Notes: generated by a model from the sequence alone, not told the origin. A stretch of 64,000 bases of DNA from Nocardiopsis dassonvillei subsp. dassonvillei DSM 43111 (GCF_000092985.1 NC_014211.1:310001-374000); one strand, 5' to 3'. Positions 17,221-25,834 are shown, numbered from the stretch's first letter. Translations and numbers: made by a program.

Positions 17221-17486
17221 GGCGGAACCGGGCCGGGACCGGGTCGCCCGCCCGGCCGCGGGGACGCCGTCCCCGGAACGCGCACAGCCGAGCCCCCATG
17301 GGTTCGCTCCGGTGCGGTCCGCTCGGGGCGGGACCGAAGGGTGCGGGCTCAAGCCCTGTCTGTCCGCCGTTCGCGTGCGGGGCCGGGGGAGGGGTGCCGG
17401 ACCGCCGTGGGATGCTGGGGTCCCCTCCTCCGGACACGACGGGCATCCCCCATGTTCCCCGCCTCCGCACCCCCGGCCGGTGCCGT

Positions 17487-18350
17487 GTGATCACCGCAGC
17501 GGTCCTCCTCCCGCTGTTCCTCGTCGGAACCCTGGTCGCGCTGTACGCGGAGACGCGTCGCATCGCCGCCCACCGCGGTGGCGACTGGAGGAGCGGTCGT
17601 GCGGGGCTGTGGCGCGATGCGCTGCGGGCCGCACGGCTTCCCCGTTCGTGCGCGCGGATCTGGTGGGGGTTCTTCACCGTGGCCTGTGTCCTCTGGAGCG
17701 CGCGTGAGGGAGCGCCCCTCGTCGGAGCGGCGGGGTTCGTCTTCTGGGGCGTGATCGGTCTTCCGGGAAGCCCGTCCCACGACCTCCTGCTCCGGCTCCG
17801 GGCCGGGCGGGAGGCCGACGACCGGTCCGACCCTTCGGCTGTGCCTCCGGTCACCCTGTACCGTGGCCGGTTTCGGTTCCTGGGTGTCGCCGCGGTGCTG
17901 GTGATGGCGTCGCTCTCCGCGGTGCTCGTGTTCGGCACGGGGGAGGGCGACTGGTACGCGCTGGTGGCGGCCCCGCTCCTGCCGGTCCTCGGGCTGGTGG
18001 TCTGGCAGCGGACCGTCTATCCGGAGATTCGCCTGACCGGGACGCGCCTGCTCCTGAAGCGGTACGCCGTGTGGGTCTCCGTACCCGTCGAGTGGGTCGC
18101 GCGGGTTGACGCCGGGAACGGGGTCGCCGTCCACTTCCTCGACGGAAGGGCGTTCTGTTCGAGGGCCTGGGGGAGCACCCCGGCCCGGGACGAGGAAGCC
18201 GCCCAACGGATCACCCGGTTCGTCCAAGAGGCACGGGAGGGGGTGCCTCCGTCCGCCGACCGGCCCCTGGGGTGGGGCCGGGACCTGGTGGCGGGCCCGT
18301 TCGCCGTGTGGCTCGGGCTCGTGCTCGCCTGGATGCCCACCGACATCTGA
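17487..18350 (+). CDS. Multi-pass membrane protein with PH-like C-terminal region
   Basis: This 287-residue protein has about four to five hydrophobic segments (near residues 3-20, 55-72, 75-95, 140-160 and 165-185), a beta-rich section (about 190-240: LTGTRLLLKRYAVWVSVPVEWVARV) resembling bacterial PH domains, and a final hydrophobic helix. GTG 17487 is chosen; an in-frame ATG at 17411 is possible. Codon use is visibly less GC-biased at third positions than in the neighbours (frequent GTT, CGT and TCT-type codons), which may mark more recent acquisition. Function unknown. Confidence 0.6.
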   Translation: MITAAVLLPLFLVGTLVALYAETRRIAAHRGGDWRSGRAGLWRDALRAARLPRSCARIWWGFFTVACVLWSAREGAPLVGAAGFVFWGVIGLPGSPSHDLLLRLRAGREADDRSDPSAVPPVTLYRGRFRFLGVAAVLVMASLSAVLVFGTGEGDWYALVAAPLLPVLGLVVWQRTVYPEIRLTGTRLLLKRYAVWVSVPVEWVARVDAGNGVAVHFLDGRAFCSRAWGSTPARDEEAAQRITRFVQEAREGVPPSADRPLGWGRDLVAGPFAVWLGLVLAWMPTDI

Positions 18351-18471
18351 TCCGCCCCGGTGCCGGAGCGCGGCCGGCGGTGGTGAGTCCCGGGGGAGCC
18401 TGGGGCGCGGGTACGGGCGCGGGCGCGCTGTGGCTGGCCCTCGCCCTCCACGTCACCGAGGCTCTGACGCA

Positions 18472-18987
18472 CTAACCCTGGTCCCGCGTCGTCCGAGTGC
18501 CCAGCGCGCGGGCGGCGTCGATGCCCCGCTGCACGATGTCGGTGATGAAGTAGTCGCCCGGGTCGCGGTCGTCGCGCAGCCGGTGCACCAGGGAGTCGTC
18601 CACCCACAGGAACTCGGTGTGCTTGCCCGGCTCCAGGCGGGGCGCGTCCAGGTCGCCCTCCACCCGCACCAGGTAGTCCACCTCGTGCCGGGTCAGGCCG
18701 TCCCCGGGGTCCCAGTCCAGCCGGAACAGCTCCGCCAGCACCCCGGTCAGCCGCCAGCCGGTCTCCTCCCCGACCTCGCGCGCCAACCCCTCCAGCATGG
18801 TCTCGCCCTGCTCGACGTGTCCGCCGACGATGTCCCAGCAGTGCGGGAACACCTTGCGCGTGGGGGACCGGCGCTGGGCGAAGACCCTTCCCCGGTCGTC
18901 GGCGATCACCGCGGCCGCCACGTGGGTCCGGCCGTCGGCGGTGTCGGGGAACTCGATCCCGGGGGCCACCGTGATGCCTGTGCTCAT
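18472..18987 (-). CDS. Nudix hydrolase
   Basis: This 171-residue protein contains a complete Nudix box at about residues 54-77: GGHVEQGE, then REVGEETGW, with the metal-binding glutamates in REVGEE. Nudix enzymes hydrolyse nucleoside diphosphates linked to other groups. The N-terminal THVAAAVIADDRGRVFAQRRS and WDIVGGHVEQGE resemble IPP isomerase-like and housecleaning Nudix proteins. It overlaps the TetR gene by four bases (ATGA), so the two are coupled. The substrate is unknown. Confidence 0.9.
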   Translation of the reverse strand: MSTGITVAPGIEFPDTADGRTHVAAAVIADDRGRVFAQRRSPTRKVFPHCWDIVGGHVEQGETMLEGLAREVGEETGWRLTGVLAELFRLDWDPGDGLTRHEVDYLVRVEGDLDAPRLEPGKHTEFLWVDDSLVHRLRDDRDPGDYFITDIVQRGIDAARALGTRTTRDQG

Positions 18988-19646
18988 GCGTCCTCCTCGT
19001 CCGCGGGCGAGCCTACCCCCCGGTCGCGGCGCGGCAGGCGCAGCGTCAGGAGCTTGGCCCGGGGGGCCAGCCCGCGGGCCAGGTCGAACACCGCCTCGGT
19101 GCGCGAGTGGTCCTCGTCGAGCACCGAGAACAGGTTCACCCCCAGGTAGAACGTGATCGCTCCGTAGGCCACCTCGCGGGCGGGCAGCAGCTTCCCGAGG
19201 GCGGATCCGCCCAGGACGCGGTTCCACTCCTGCTCGATGAAGGCGATCCACGGCTCCGAGCGGTCCCGGATCTGCGTGCGCAGCTCCGGTTTGGTGACGG
19301 CGGCGGCCACCAGTTCGGAGAACTCGGTGATGTAGCCGCGCTCCAGGTCGGTCCGGTAGATGAGCATCGCCGCCTCCACCAGCTCCTCCAGGGTGTTCGC
19401 CCGCGCCGCGATCTCCCGGTACATGGCCATGCGCTCGGCGCTGGAGCGGTCCAGCGCCGCCAGCAGCAGCTGGTCGACCCCGCCGAAGTGGTAGAAGACC
19501 AGCGCCGAGTTGGCCTCCGCGCGCGCGGCGATGGCGCGCGCCGACGCCCCGGCGTAGCCCTCCTCGCGCACGACCTCGCTGGCCGCCGCCAGGAGCCGCT
19601 CCCTGGTCTCCTCGCTCGTGCGCCGTCCTCCGCCGCCCTTGGCCAT
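18984..19646 (-). CDS. TetR-family transcriptional regulator
   Basis: This 220-residue regulator has an N-terminal helix-turn-helix (about residues 12-58; ASARAIAARAEANSALVFYHFGG) and a variable ligand domain. ATG 19646 is chosen because AAGGAGG lies three to five bases upstream; an in-frame start further up would extend into the operator. It is divergent from the two-gene membrane SRPBCC and methyltransferase operon, and the short space between holds clear dyads, so it probably represses both itself and that operon. Its ligand is unknown. Confidence 0.92.
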   Translation of the reverse strand: MAKGGGGRRTSEETRERLLAAASEVVREEGYAGASARAIAARAEANSALVFYHFGGVDQLLLAALDRSSAERMAMYREIAARANTLEELVEAAMLIYRTDLERGYITEFSELVAAAVTKPELRTQIRDRSEPWIAFIEQEWNRVLGGSALGKLLPAREVAYGAITFYLGVNLFSVLDEDHSRTEAVFDLARGLAPRAKLLTLRLPRRDRGVGSPADEEDA

Positions 19647-19671
19647 GGCCCTCCTTGCTCTCGGGGAGGTT

Positions 19672-19726
19672 TTCAGCATACGGTTTAATCGAGTGATTAA
19701 ACCAAGCGATTTAATCGCATGCTGAA
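19672..19726. promoter_or_regulatory. Operator region between TetR gene and the methyltransferase operon
   Basis: Three nested dyads occur. GGTTTAATC and GATTAAACC (19682-19690, 19695-19703) are perfect 9-base arms around GAGT. GCGATTTAATCGC (19706-19718) is a second palindrome sharing the TTTAATC half-site. TTCAGCAT and ATGCTGAA (19672-19679, 19719-19726) flank both. The AT-rich half-site TTTAATC stands out in this GC-rich DNA and is the likely TetR target, placed to control both directions. Confidence 0.82.
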
Positions 19727-19737
19727 GGAGTTCCCCC

Positions 19738-20685
19738 GTGCCCCGAAGCGACTCCCCCGCGCCCTCCAGGGCGCGCCTGCTGCTCGCGGCCCTGGTCCTG
19801 GCCGCCTTCGCCGCCCTGCTGGCGCTCCGGATCCACCACTGGGGCGGCCTGGACCAGACCGCGCTGTTCTACGTCGGCCTGCCCGCGACGATCGCCCTGC
19901 TCGTGGTGTTCACCGTGCGGGCCCGCAGCGCCATGGGCGTCACCATGGCCGTCACCACCCTCTGCCTGGCCCTGGCCGGACCCCTGCTCGGTGAGGGCAT
20001 GGTCTGCCTGCTCATCGCCGCGCCGCTGATCTACGGGGTCGTCGCCGTGGTCACCTGGACGGCCGGGGCGCTCGTCGCCTGGCGGGACCGCTCCCGGCAC
20101 GCCCTGTTCGCGGCGCCGCTGCTGTTCGTGCTCGCCCTGGAGGGCGTCGCCGGAACCTCCCTGCTGCCCCGGGAGGACCGCGGCGGGGGCCACGTCCTGG
20201 TTCCCGCCACCCCGCACGAGGTCGCCGCCGCCCTGGCCGCCCCGCCCGCCTACGCCGCCCCCGACGCGCTCTTCCTGCGGGCCGTGCCCTTCCCCGAGCC
20301 CGTCTCGGCCTCCGGCGGGGGCCTGGAGGTGGGCGACACCCGGCACGTCCGCTTCACCCCGCGCCGCACGCTGGAACCGGGCGCCGAGCCCACGCCGCGC
20401 CACATGGAGCTCCGGATCACCGGGAGCGAGGTCCGCGAGGACGGCGGGCGCGTGGTCTTCGAGGTGGTCGAGGACACCGCCTTCGCGAACTGGATGGACA
20501 TGCGCCGCGCCGAGGCCGTGTGGCGCGCCGAGGGCGGCGGAACCCGCCTGGCCTGGTCCATCGACTACGAGCGCACCTACGAGCCCTCGTGGTACTTCGG
20601 GCCGATCCAGTCCTACACGACCGACCTGGCCGCCGAGTACCTCGCCGTCACCTTCGGCGCCGCCGCCCTGGAGGGCTCCCGATGA
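19738..20685 (+). CDS. Membrane protein with C-terminal SRPBCC-like domain
   Basis: This 315-residue protein has four hydrophobic segments in its N-terminal half (about residues 12-30, 42-58, 65-85, 88-112, with another near 120-137) and a cytosolic C-terminal beta-rich domain (about 155-315). The latter looks like a polyketide-cyclase/SRPBCC fold: VPATPHEVAAALAAPP at its start, a central GDTRHVRFTP, and TRLAWSIDYERTYEPSWYFGP before the last helix. The GTG has an AAGGAG site. Its stop overlaps the start of the next gene, so they form one operon under the TetR operator. The function is unknown; a ligand-binding or lipid-related role is inference. Confidence 0.75.
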   Translation: MPRSDSPAPSRARLLLAALVLAAFAALLALRIHHWGGLDQTALFYVGLPATIALLVVFTVRARSAMGVTMAVTTLCLALAGPLLGEGMVCLLIAAPLIYGVVAVVTWTAGALVAWRDRSRHALFAAPLLFVLALEGVAGTSLLPREDRGGGHVLVPATPHEVAAALAAPPAYAAPDALFLRAVPFPEPVSASGGGLEVGDTRHVRFTPRRTLEPGAEPTPRHMELRITGSEVREDGGRVVFEVVEDTAFANWMDMRRAEAVWRAEGGGTRLAWSIDYERTYEPSWYFGPIQSYTTDLAAEYLAVTFGAAALEGSR

Positions 20686-21995
20686 TCCCGGAACTGCCCG
20701 CGGCGCTGGTCCGCGGCGTCGGCCTGTTCGCCCCGCTGCTCCTGCTGGCCGGACTGTGCCTGTGGCGCGCGCCCCGCCCGCGCGAGGTCGCGGCGATGCT
20801 GGTGGCCGGGGCGTGGGCCCTGCTCACGCTCGTCCCGCTCAACCTGTACGCGCTGCGCGCGGGCTGGTGGTCCTTCCACGCCGAGGGCGCGGTGTGGCTG
20901 GGCATGCCCGTGGACCTGCTGCTGGCCTGGGCGGTGCTGTGGGGCGCGCTGCCCGCGCTGCTGCTGCGCCTGCTGCCGGTGCCGCTGCTCAGCGGCCTGC
21001 TCGTGTGGGTGGACGTCATCGTCATGCCGCTCGCCGAACCCGTCGTGGTGCTGGGCCCGCTCTGGCTGCTCGGCGAGTTCGTCGGCTCCGCGCTGTGCCT
21101 GATCCCCGCGCTGATGCTGGCCTACTGGACGCGCACCGGCCAGCTGGTGCACGCCCGGATGTGGGCGCAGGCGCTCCTGGCGTTCGGGGCCATGGTGGTC
21201 CTGCCGCTGGCCGCGCTGGACTCCCTGCCCGGTCCGGGCACGGCCTTCGTGGCAGCCCAGGTCCTGGCCCCGGTGTGCCTGCCGGGACTGGCGGCGGCCC
21301 GCGAGTTCGCGCGGGTGGGCGGCGGCACCCCGCTGCCCTTCGACCCGCCGTCGCGGCTGGTCACCAGCGGCCCCTACGCCTACCTGCGCAACCCGATGCA
21401 GGCCACCGTCGCCGGGGTGTACCTGGTCCTGGCCCCGGTGACCGGCGACCCGTGGCTGCTGCTCGGCGCGCTCGTGGCCTTCGCCTACGGCGCGGGGTTC
21501 GCCGCCTGGCACGAGGGCGGTCAGCTGCGGGCGGCGTTCGGCGGGGACTGGGATGCCTACCGGGCGGGCGTGCGGTCCTGGCTGCCCCGGTGGCGGCCGT
21601 GGCCCGGCCGCGCGCCGGGCACGCTGTACGTGGCCGCGGACTGCGCCATGTGCCGGGGCCTGGGCGGCTGGCTCACCGCCCGCGCGCCGGTGGCGCTGGA
21701 GCCGCGACCTGCGGCGGAGCACCCCGAGGTGCTGTACCGCCTCACCTACGAGAACTCCGAGGGACTGCGCTGGAGCGGGGTGTCGGCGCTGGCCCGGGCG
21801 CTGGAGCACCTGCACCTGGGGTGGGCGCTCGCGGGCTGGGCGCTCGACCTGCCGGGGGTGCGGCACTTCGCGCAGCTGTGCGCGGACGCCTTCGGAGCCG
21901 GACCGCGGCCCTCGCGCGAACCCCTCGGCGAAGGAGGAGGGGAGGCGGGCGCTCCCCGCGGCGGTGGGGCGCCCGCGCCCGGCGCGCGGGTGTGA
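20682..21995 (+). CDS. Membrane methyltransferase (ICMT/PEMT-like) fused to a DCC thiol-redox domain
   Basis: This 437-residue protein has about nine membrane helices followed by an isoprenylcysteine carboxyl methyltransferase-type signature (about residues 225-285): SGPYAYLRNPMQ, then AWHEGGQL and the DWDAYRAGVRSW end that binds SAM in this family. From about residue 310 there is a separate DCC (DUF393)-like domain with the ADCAMC motif and the GVSALARALEHL / RHFAQLCADAFG helices. Fusion of the two is unusual to my knowledge. A Gly/Ala-rich tail closes it. It overlaps the preceding membrane gene by four bases. Confidence 0.78.
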   Translation: MIPELPAALVRGVGLFAPLLLLAGLCLWRAPRPREVAAMLVAGAWALLTLVPLNLYALRAGWWSFHAEGAVWLGMPVDLLLAWAVLWGALPALLLRLLPVPLLSGLLVWVDVIVMPLAEPVVVLGPLWLLGEFVGSALCLIPALMLAYWTRTGQLVHARMWAQALLAFGAMVVLPLAALDSLPGPGTAFVAAQVLAPVCLPGLAAAREFARVGGGTPLPFDPPSRLVTSGPYAYLRNPMQATVAGVYLVLAPVTGDPWLLLGALVAFAYGAGFAAWHEGGQLRAAFGGDWDAYRAGVRSWLPRWRPWPGRAPGTLYVAADCAMCRGLGGWLTARAPVALEPRPAAEHPEVLYRLTYENSEGLRWSGVSALARALEHLHLGWALAGWALDLPGVRHFAQLCADAFGAGPRPSREPLGEGGGEAGAPRGGGAPAPGARV

Positions 21996-22067
21996 GTCGG
22001 CGGCCGCGGAGCGCGGCGCCCCGGGGAACGGGAGGGCCCGGGAGGCCGGACCGGTGCGTGCGGGAGA

Positions 22068-22089
22068 CCGCGGCGGGGCTCCGCCGCGG
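22068..22089 (+). terminator. Hairpin after the methyltransferase operon
   Basis: CCGCGGCGG and CCGCCGCGG form a perfect 9-bp stem with a GGCT loop, 73 bases after the plus-strand stop. Confidence 0.55.
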
Positions 22090-22172
22090 ACCCGGCGCGC
22101 CTTCGGTCCGCGCCCCCGTCGGCAGGGTCGTTCACGCTCCGCGCCGCCCCGTTTCCAGCCGAAACGCAGAGC

Positions 22173-22197
22173 GCCGCCCGCGTCGAGCGCGGGCGGC
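22173..22197. terminator. Second convergent hairpin, facing the winged-helix gene
   Basis: GCCGCCCGCG and CGCGGGCGGC form a perfect 10-bp stem with a TCGAG loop, 95 bases beyond the stop of the minus-strand regulator. Together with 22068-22089 it separates two convergent units. Confidence 0.6.
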
Positions 22198-22291
22198 ACC
22201 TGGTGTTCCCCGCGGCCGGGGCCCTCCTCCCCGGCGTCGGAGCCGGAGCGGGCCGCCGCGGTTCCGGCCGGCCCGGACTCCCCGCCCCGGT

Positions 22292-22633
22292 TCAGGTGTC
22301 GGGCTCGACCGCTGATCCCAGGCCGGTCAGCCAGGCCAGGTGGCTCTGCAGGGTCGTTCGTCCGACCGGGGTCAGGCGGAACCAGGTTTTCGGTCGGCGC
22401 CCGACCGCTCCCTTGCGGACTTCGAGCAGTCCGGCGTCCTCCAGGGTGCGGCTGTGCTTGGAGACCATCGGATCGCTGACGCCGAGCAGGTCGCGCACGG
22501 TGGCGAAGTCGACCCACTTGGCGCTCTGCAACAGCGCGCACATCGCCAGGCGCGGGCCGGTCTCCAGGATCGGTTGGCGTGCGGCGGCGCCTCCGGCGGA
22601 GGCGCCGCCGCCGGGGCGGTGCAGCGCGGTCAC
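22292..22633 (-). CDS. Winged-helix transcriptional regulator (HTH_34/MarR-like)
   Basis: This 113-residue DNA-binding protein has an Ala/Gly-rich N-terminus and a single winged-helix domain (about residues 22-100): ETGPRLAMCALLQSAKWVDFATVRDLLG, then the recognition helix DPMVSKHSRTLEDAGLLEV and the wing KGAVGRRPKTWFRLT. GTG 22633-22631 starts within the stop codon of the preceding membrane gene, a one-base overlap. It probably controls its own operon through the operator at 23113-23138. Ligand, if any, is unknown. Confidence 0.9.
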   Translation of the reverse strand: MTALHRPGGGASAGGAAARQPILETGPRLAMCALLQSAKWVDFATVRDLLGVSDPMVSKHSRTLEDAGLLEVRKGAVGRRPKTWFRLTPVGRTTLQSHLAWLTGLGSAVEPDT

Positions 22634-23094
22634 TACTTGACCCTGCCGTTCTCGATGCTGCGGCGCACGGCCGAGCGGACCAGCATCTGCCCGGCGAGCA
22701 CGAGGGCGGCCACGGGCACCAGCGCGGCGAGCGCGAAGCCGATCATGCCCTGGTCGACCAGGAGGTTGATGCCGATGTAGCCCACGCCCGCGACGGCCAG
22801 GGCGGCGATCCACATCAGCCGGGCGCCGGGGTAGGAGGTGATGTAGCGCGGCATGTACACGCCGCTGCGTCGGCGCTGGACGACCGAGTAGGCGGTGGCG
22901 ACCAGGACCACGCCGAGGACGGCCCACTGGAAGTAGGGGCCGCTGCCCGGCAGGACGGCGGACCAGATCGGCAGTCCGGCGATGAGCACGCCCGCGGCGG
23001 CGAGGAAGACCCAGTAGGCGGCGGGCAGGTCGGTGTGGGCGGCGAGCTTGCGGCGGGCGTCGGCGACCTGGTCGAGCTCGGGATTGCTGGCCAT
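22633..23094 (-). CDS. Integral membrane protein co-transcribed with a winged-helix regulator
   Basis: This 153-residue protein has a charged N-terminal helix (residues 1-25) and about four membrane segments (near residues 28-48, 56-76, 90-112 and 118-140). ATG 23094 is preferred over the one at 23100 because GAGGAG ends six bases before it; the upstream ATG would touch the ribosome site. The pairing of a small winged-helix regulator with a membrane protein of this type is common in actinobacteria. Function unknown. Confidence 0.8.
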   Translation of the reverse strand: MASNPELDQVADARRKLAAHTDLPAAYWVFLAAAGVLIAGLPIWSAVLPGSGPYFQWAVLGVVLVATAYSVVQRRRSGVYMPRYITSYPGARLMWIAALAVAGVGYIGINLLVDQGMIGFALAALVPVAALVLAGQMLVRSAVRRSIENGRVK

Positions 23095-23112
23095 GTCCAT
23101 CTCCTCTTTCGC

Positions 23113-23160
23113 ATCTACTTTCTATATGGAAAGTAGATACCAAGGATCGGGTCCTGTCAA
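23113..23160 (-). promoter_or_regulatory. Promoter overlapped by a perfect 10-base dyad operator
   Basis: On the minus strand TTGACA (23160-23155) is followed by a 17-base spacer and TCTACT (23137-23132). The dyad ATCTACTTTC / GAAAGTAGAT (23113-23122 and 23129-23138) with a TATATG centre covers the -10 and the start point. A bound regulator would block transcription, which fits autorepression by the winged-helix protein. The remainder of the gap to 23442 shows no gene. Confidence 0.85.
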
Positions 23161-23442
23161 ACACGGCCGCGGCCCGGAAGAAGGCCGCCGGGACGCAGCC
23201 ACCGTGTCGACCAGCGACGACGCGAGGAACACGAATGACCGACACGCCTCGCGTCCGGCGGACCCGCCGCCGGCCTCCGCCGCCGGGGGAGGGTCCCACG
23301 GCGCACTCCCCCGGCCGGACGGCCCACCGTTATGCTCGGTCGGGCCGATCCGTCCGGAAGGCGGCGGAAACGGGCCCGTGGTCTCCGCCCCCGAGCGAGC
23401 GCCCGTCCGCCCCCGAGTGAGCCCCCAGGCACGAGGTGACCC

Positions 23443-25623
23443 ATGGAAGAACAGGCCATGCTCGCGCGTGACCTCGTGCTGCGCGTCTGCGCCGGAGCGA
23501 CCGAGTTCGACCCCCACTGGATCCGGGCCGACGGCAAGGTCACCACCCCCTTCCTGGTCCCCCGCGACCGCAACCTCATCCGCGCGGTCGTCGCCGCGGG
23601 CCGCGCCATGGGCGTGGACCGGCTCCTGGTGTGCCGGACCAGGCCCGAGTTCTCCTACGACCCCGTCACCGAGGTCCCCCTCGACACCGACACCCTCATC
23701 GACCTCATCCGCGGCTGGGGGCCCGCGCCCACCGACTTCCTGGTCTGCGTCGAGGACTTCTCCGCCGCCGTCCTGGTCACCGCGGACGAGCTCACCGTCG
23801 CGGCCGGTCCCGCCGACTTCGTCCGCGAACTCGTCGGCGCCGACATCCCCCAGGCCCGCAGCCACTTCGCCGCGCGCGCCCGACGGGAGGGCGGCCCGGT
23901 CCTCACCCGCGCCGCCCAGCTCTACCACTGCGCCGAGACCGGCGCGCGCCACGCCCGCGGTTCGCGCGGGCCCGGCCCGGACCCGGCCGAACTCCTGGCC
24001 CGCAGCGCCGAACGCGCGCGGCGGCGCTCGCCGCGCGCGGTCCGCTCCCTGCGGGCCCTGCGCGGGGCCTGGGGGTGGCTCATGGTGGCGGCGCTGCTCG
24101 TGGCGCCCCTGGCCGTCCCCGGTCTGGGCGCCGCGTTCCCCGTGCTGGCCGCCTCCTTCGTCCTGCTGTTCCAGCTGGCCCTGCTGGCCCGCTCCCGCAC
24201 GGTCTCCTTCGCCTCGCTGCTGCGGATGGCCGCGTTCGGCGCGCTGCTGCTGTGGCCCCTGGCGCTCGCCGAGTCCGCCGTCACCGGGCTGCTGGGCGGC
24301 GACCCCTACGGCGTCCTCGGCTACACCTACGTCGCCGTGACCGTGGAGGAGGTCGGCAAGCTCCTCCCGCTGCTGCTCCTGGCCCTGGCGGCCCGCCGAA
24401 GGCTGCGCCGCCTGGCCGCGGTGGACTTCCTGCTGCTGGCCGCGGCCTCCGGGGCCGGGTTCCAGCTGGCCGAGCGCCTGCTCACGCAGGTGGCCCTCGG
24501 AGGGGCCGGCCCGTCCGCCGGGACCGACCTGTTCCTGCCCGGCGGCAGCACCGTCACCGACCCCGCGGGCACCGTGCTCGCGGTTTTCTCCGGTCACGCC
24601 GTCACCACCGGCCTGGTCGGCGCCGCGATCGGCCTGGCGGTCGTCGGCCGCCGCTACGGGGCCTGGCTGTGGCTGCTGCCGCCGGTCGCGCTGACCCTGG
24701 CGTTCCTGGAGCACCTGAACCTGAACGCGCGGCTGGCCAACGCCCAGCTGCACCCGGCCTCCGACCTCGTGCACGGCCTCCTCGGCGGAGGGGTGCTCAC
24801 CCCGTGGCTGCTGGTGCTGCTGTTGCTCTGCGCGGTGGCCATGGACTACCGGATGATCGCGACCGCGGCCGAGTCCACGCCGCCGCTGCCCGGGCAGCCG
24901 CCGCTGGCCCGCCTGCGCCGCCGGGCGCGGGGGCGTTCGGTGGCCATGCGGGTCCGCGTGCCCGCCGACATCGCGCCGCTGTTCCGCCGGACGGCGCTGT
25001 CCTGGGTGGACCTGCCGATCACCCTGGCCACCACGGTGTCCACGATCGCCCACGAGCTGGCCGTCGCGGCCATCGCGGCGCGGCGCGGCCCCTCGGTGCT
25101 CTGCGACACCTGGCGGTTCCTGCGCTGGCGGCGGGCGAACGCCATGGGCGAGGCCCGGTCGGCGGGGCGGCCCTGGCGCCACTACCCCTCACAGGAGGAA
25201 CTGACCCGGCAGGCGCGCGAACTGGCGATGCGGCTGGGGCTGGCGGCCACCGGAGGGGTCACCGGGGCGATGGCGGCGATGGGCGCGGCGGCGGTGTTCG
25301 CCGCCACCGCGCCCGGCCCGGAAGCGACCGGTACGCCCGCCTACGCGTTCGTGGCCCTCGACCGGATCCAGGGGTGGCTGGGCGGCCTGACCGGTGTGGA
25401 CGTGGTCTGGGCGGCCGTGGTGCTGGTCGCGGTGCTCACGCTGCTGCTGTCCGGGAACGGGGTGCCGCACGCGCACCCGCGGATGCGCGAGTTCCTGCGC
25501 GCGCCGACCGCGAACACCGGGGCGATCCTCGGCATGCTCGCGCCCGGCCAGGTGGGGTACGCGCTCCTGGGCTGGGCGGGGCTGCTGCTGCCCAGGCGCG
25601 TGAACCGGCTCCTCGTACGGTGA
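23443..25623 (+). CDS. Large PrsW-like intramembrane protease family protein
   Basis: This 726-residue protein has three parts. Residues 1-200 are soluble with no recognised domain. Residues 205-475 form about nine membrane helices with PrsW-type motifs: EEVGK (E302, E303, K306), GFQLAE (F340, E344) and SGHA (H385). Residues 480-726 contain a basic stretch, a helical region and three more hydrophobic segments. PrsW proteases act inside the membrane, classically on anti-sigma factors in Bacillus. This protein is about three times the usual PrsW length. ATG 23443 is used; an internal ATG at 23458 is possible. No anti-sigma partner lies beside it. Confidence 0.78.
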   Translation: MEEQAMLARDLVLRVCAGATEFDPHWIRADGKVTTPFLVPRDRNLIRAVVAAGRAMGVDRLLVCRTRPEFSYDPVTEVPLDTDTLIDLIRGWGPAPTDFLVCVEDFSAAVLVTADELTVAAGPADFVRELVGADIPQARSHFAARARREGGPVLTRAAQLYHCAETGARHARGSRGPGPDPAELLARSAERARRRSPRAVRSLRALRGAWGWLMVAALLVAPLAVPGLGAAFPVLAASFVLLFQLALLARSRTVSFASLLRMAAFGALLLWPLALAESAVTGLLGGDPYGVLGYTYVAVTVEEVGKLLPLLLLALAARRRLRRLAAVDFLLLAAASGAGFQLAERLLTQVALGGAGPSAGTDLFLPGGSTVTDPAGTVLAVFSGHAVTTGLVGAAIGLAVVGRRYGAWLWLLPPVALTLAFLEHLNLNARLANAQLHPASDLVHGLLGGGVLTPWLLVLLLLCAVAMDYRMIATAAESTPPLPGQPPLARLRRRARGRSVAMRVRVPADIAPLFRRTALSWVDLPITLATTVSTIAHELAVAAIAARRGPSVLCDTWRFLRWRRANAMGEARSAGRPWRHYPSQEELTRQARELAMRLGLAATGGVTGAMAAMGAAAVFAATAPGPEATGTPAYAFVALDRIQGWLGGLTGVDVVWAAVVLVAVLTLLLSGNGVPHAHPRMREFLRAPTANTGAILGMLAPGQVGYALLGWAGLLLPRRVNRLLVR

Positions 25624-25683
25624 CGGCCCCGGCCCCCCGGCCCTGGGTCCGTTCCCCCGGCCGCGCCGCTCACGTGTGCCCGC

Positions 25684-25705
25684 CCCGCCGGGAGACTCCG
25701 GCGGG
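25684..25705. terminator. Convergent hairpin between the PrsW-like and molybdoenzyme genes
   Basis: CCCGCCGG and CCGGCGGG form a perfect 8-bp stem with a GAGACT loop, 60 bases after the plus-strand stop and about 130 bases beyond the stop of the minus-strand gene. Confidence 0.5.
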
Positions 25706-25834
25706 CCGGGGCACCGGAAGCCCGCGTGGGTACGCGGGTGGGGCGGCCCCGGGGCCACGGGAGACAGGCCAGGGCCTCCGACGTCGTGGAGCCGGGCACG
25801 CGTCGTGAAGCGCTCGGGGAGGGCCCCGCCGCGG

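Noticed and set aside
17221..17486. Possible tRNA-like stretch with GGGTTCGCTCC
   Set aside because: No acceptor or anticodon stem could be built around it.
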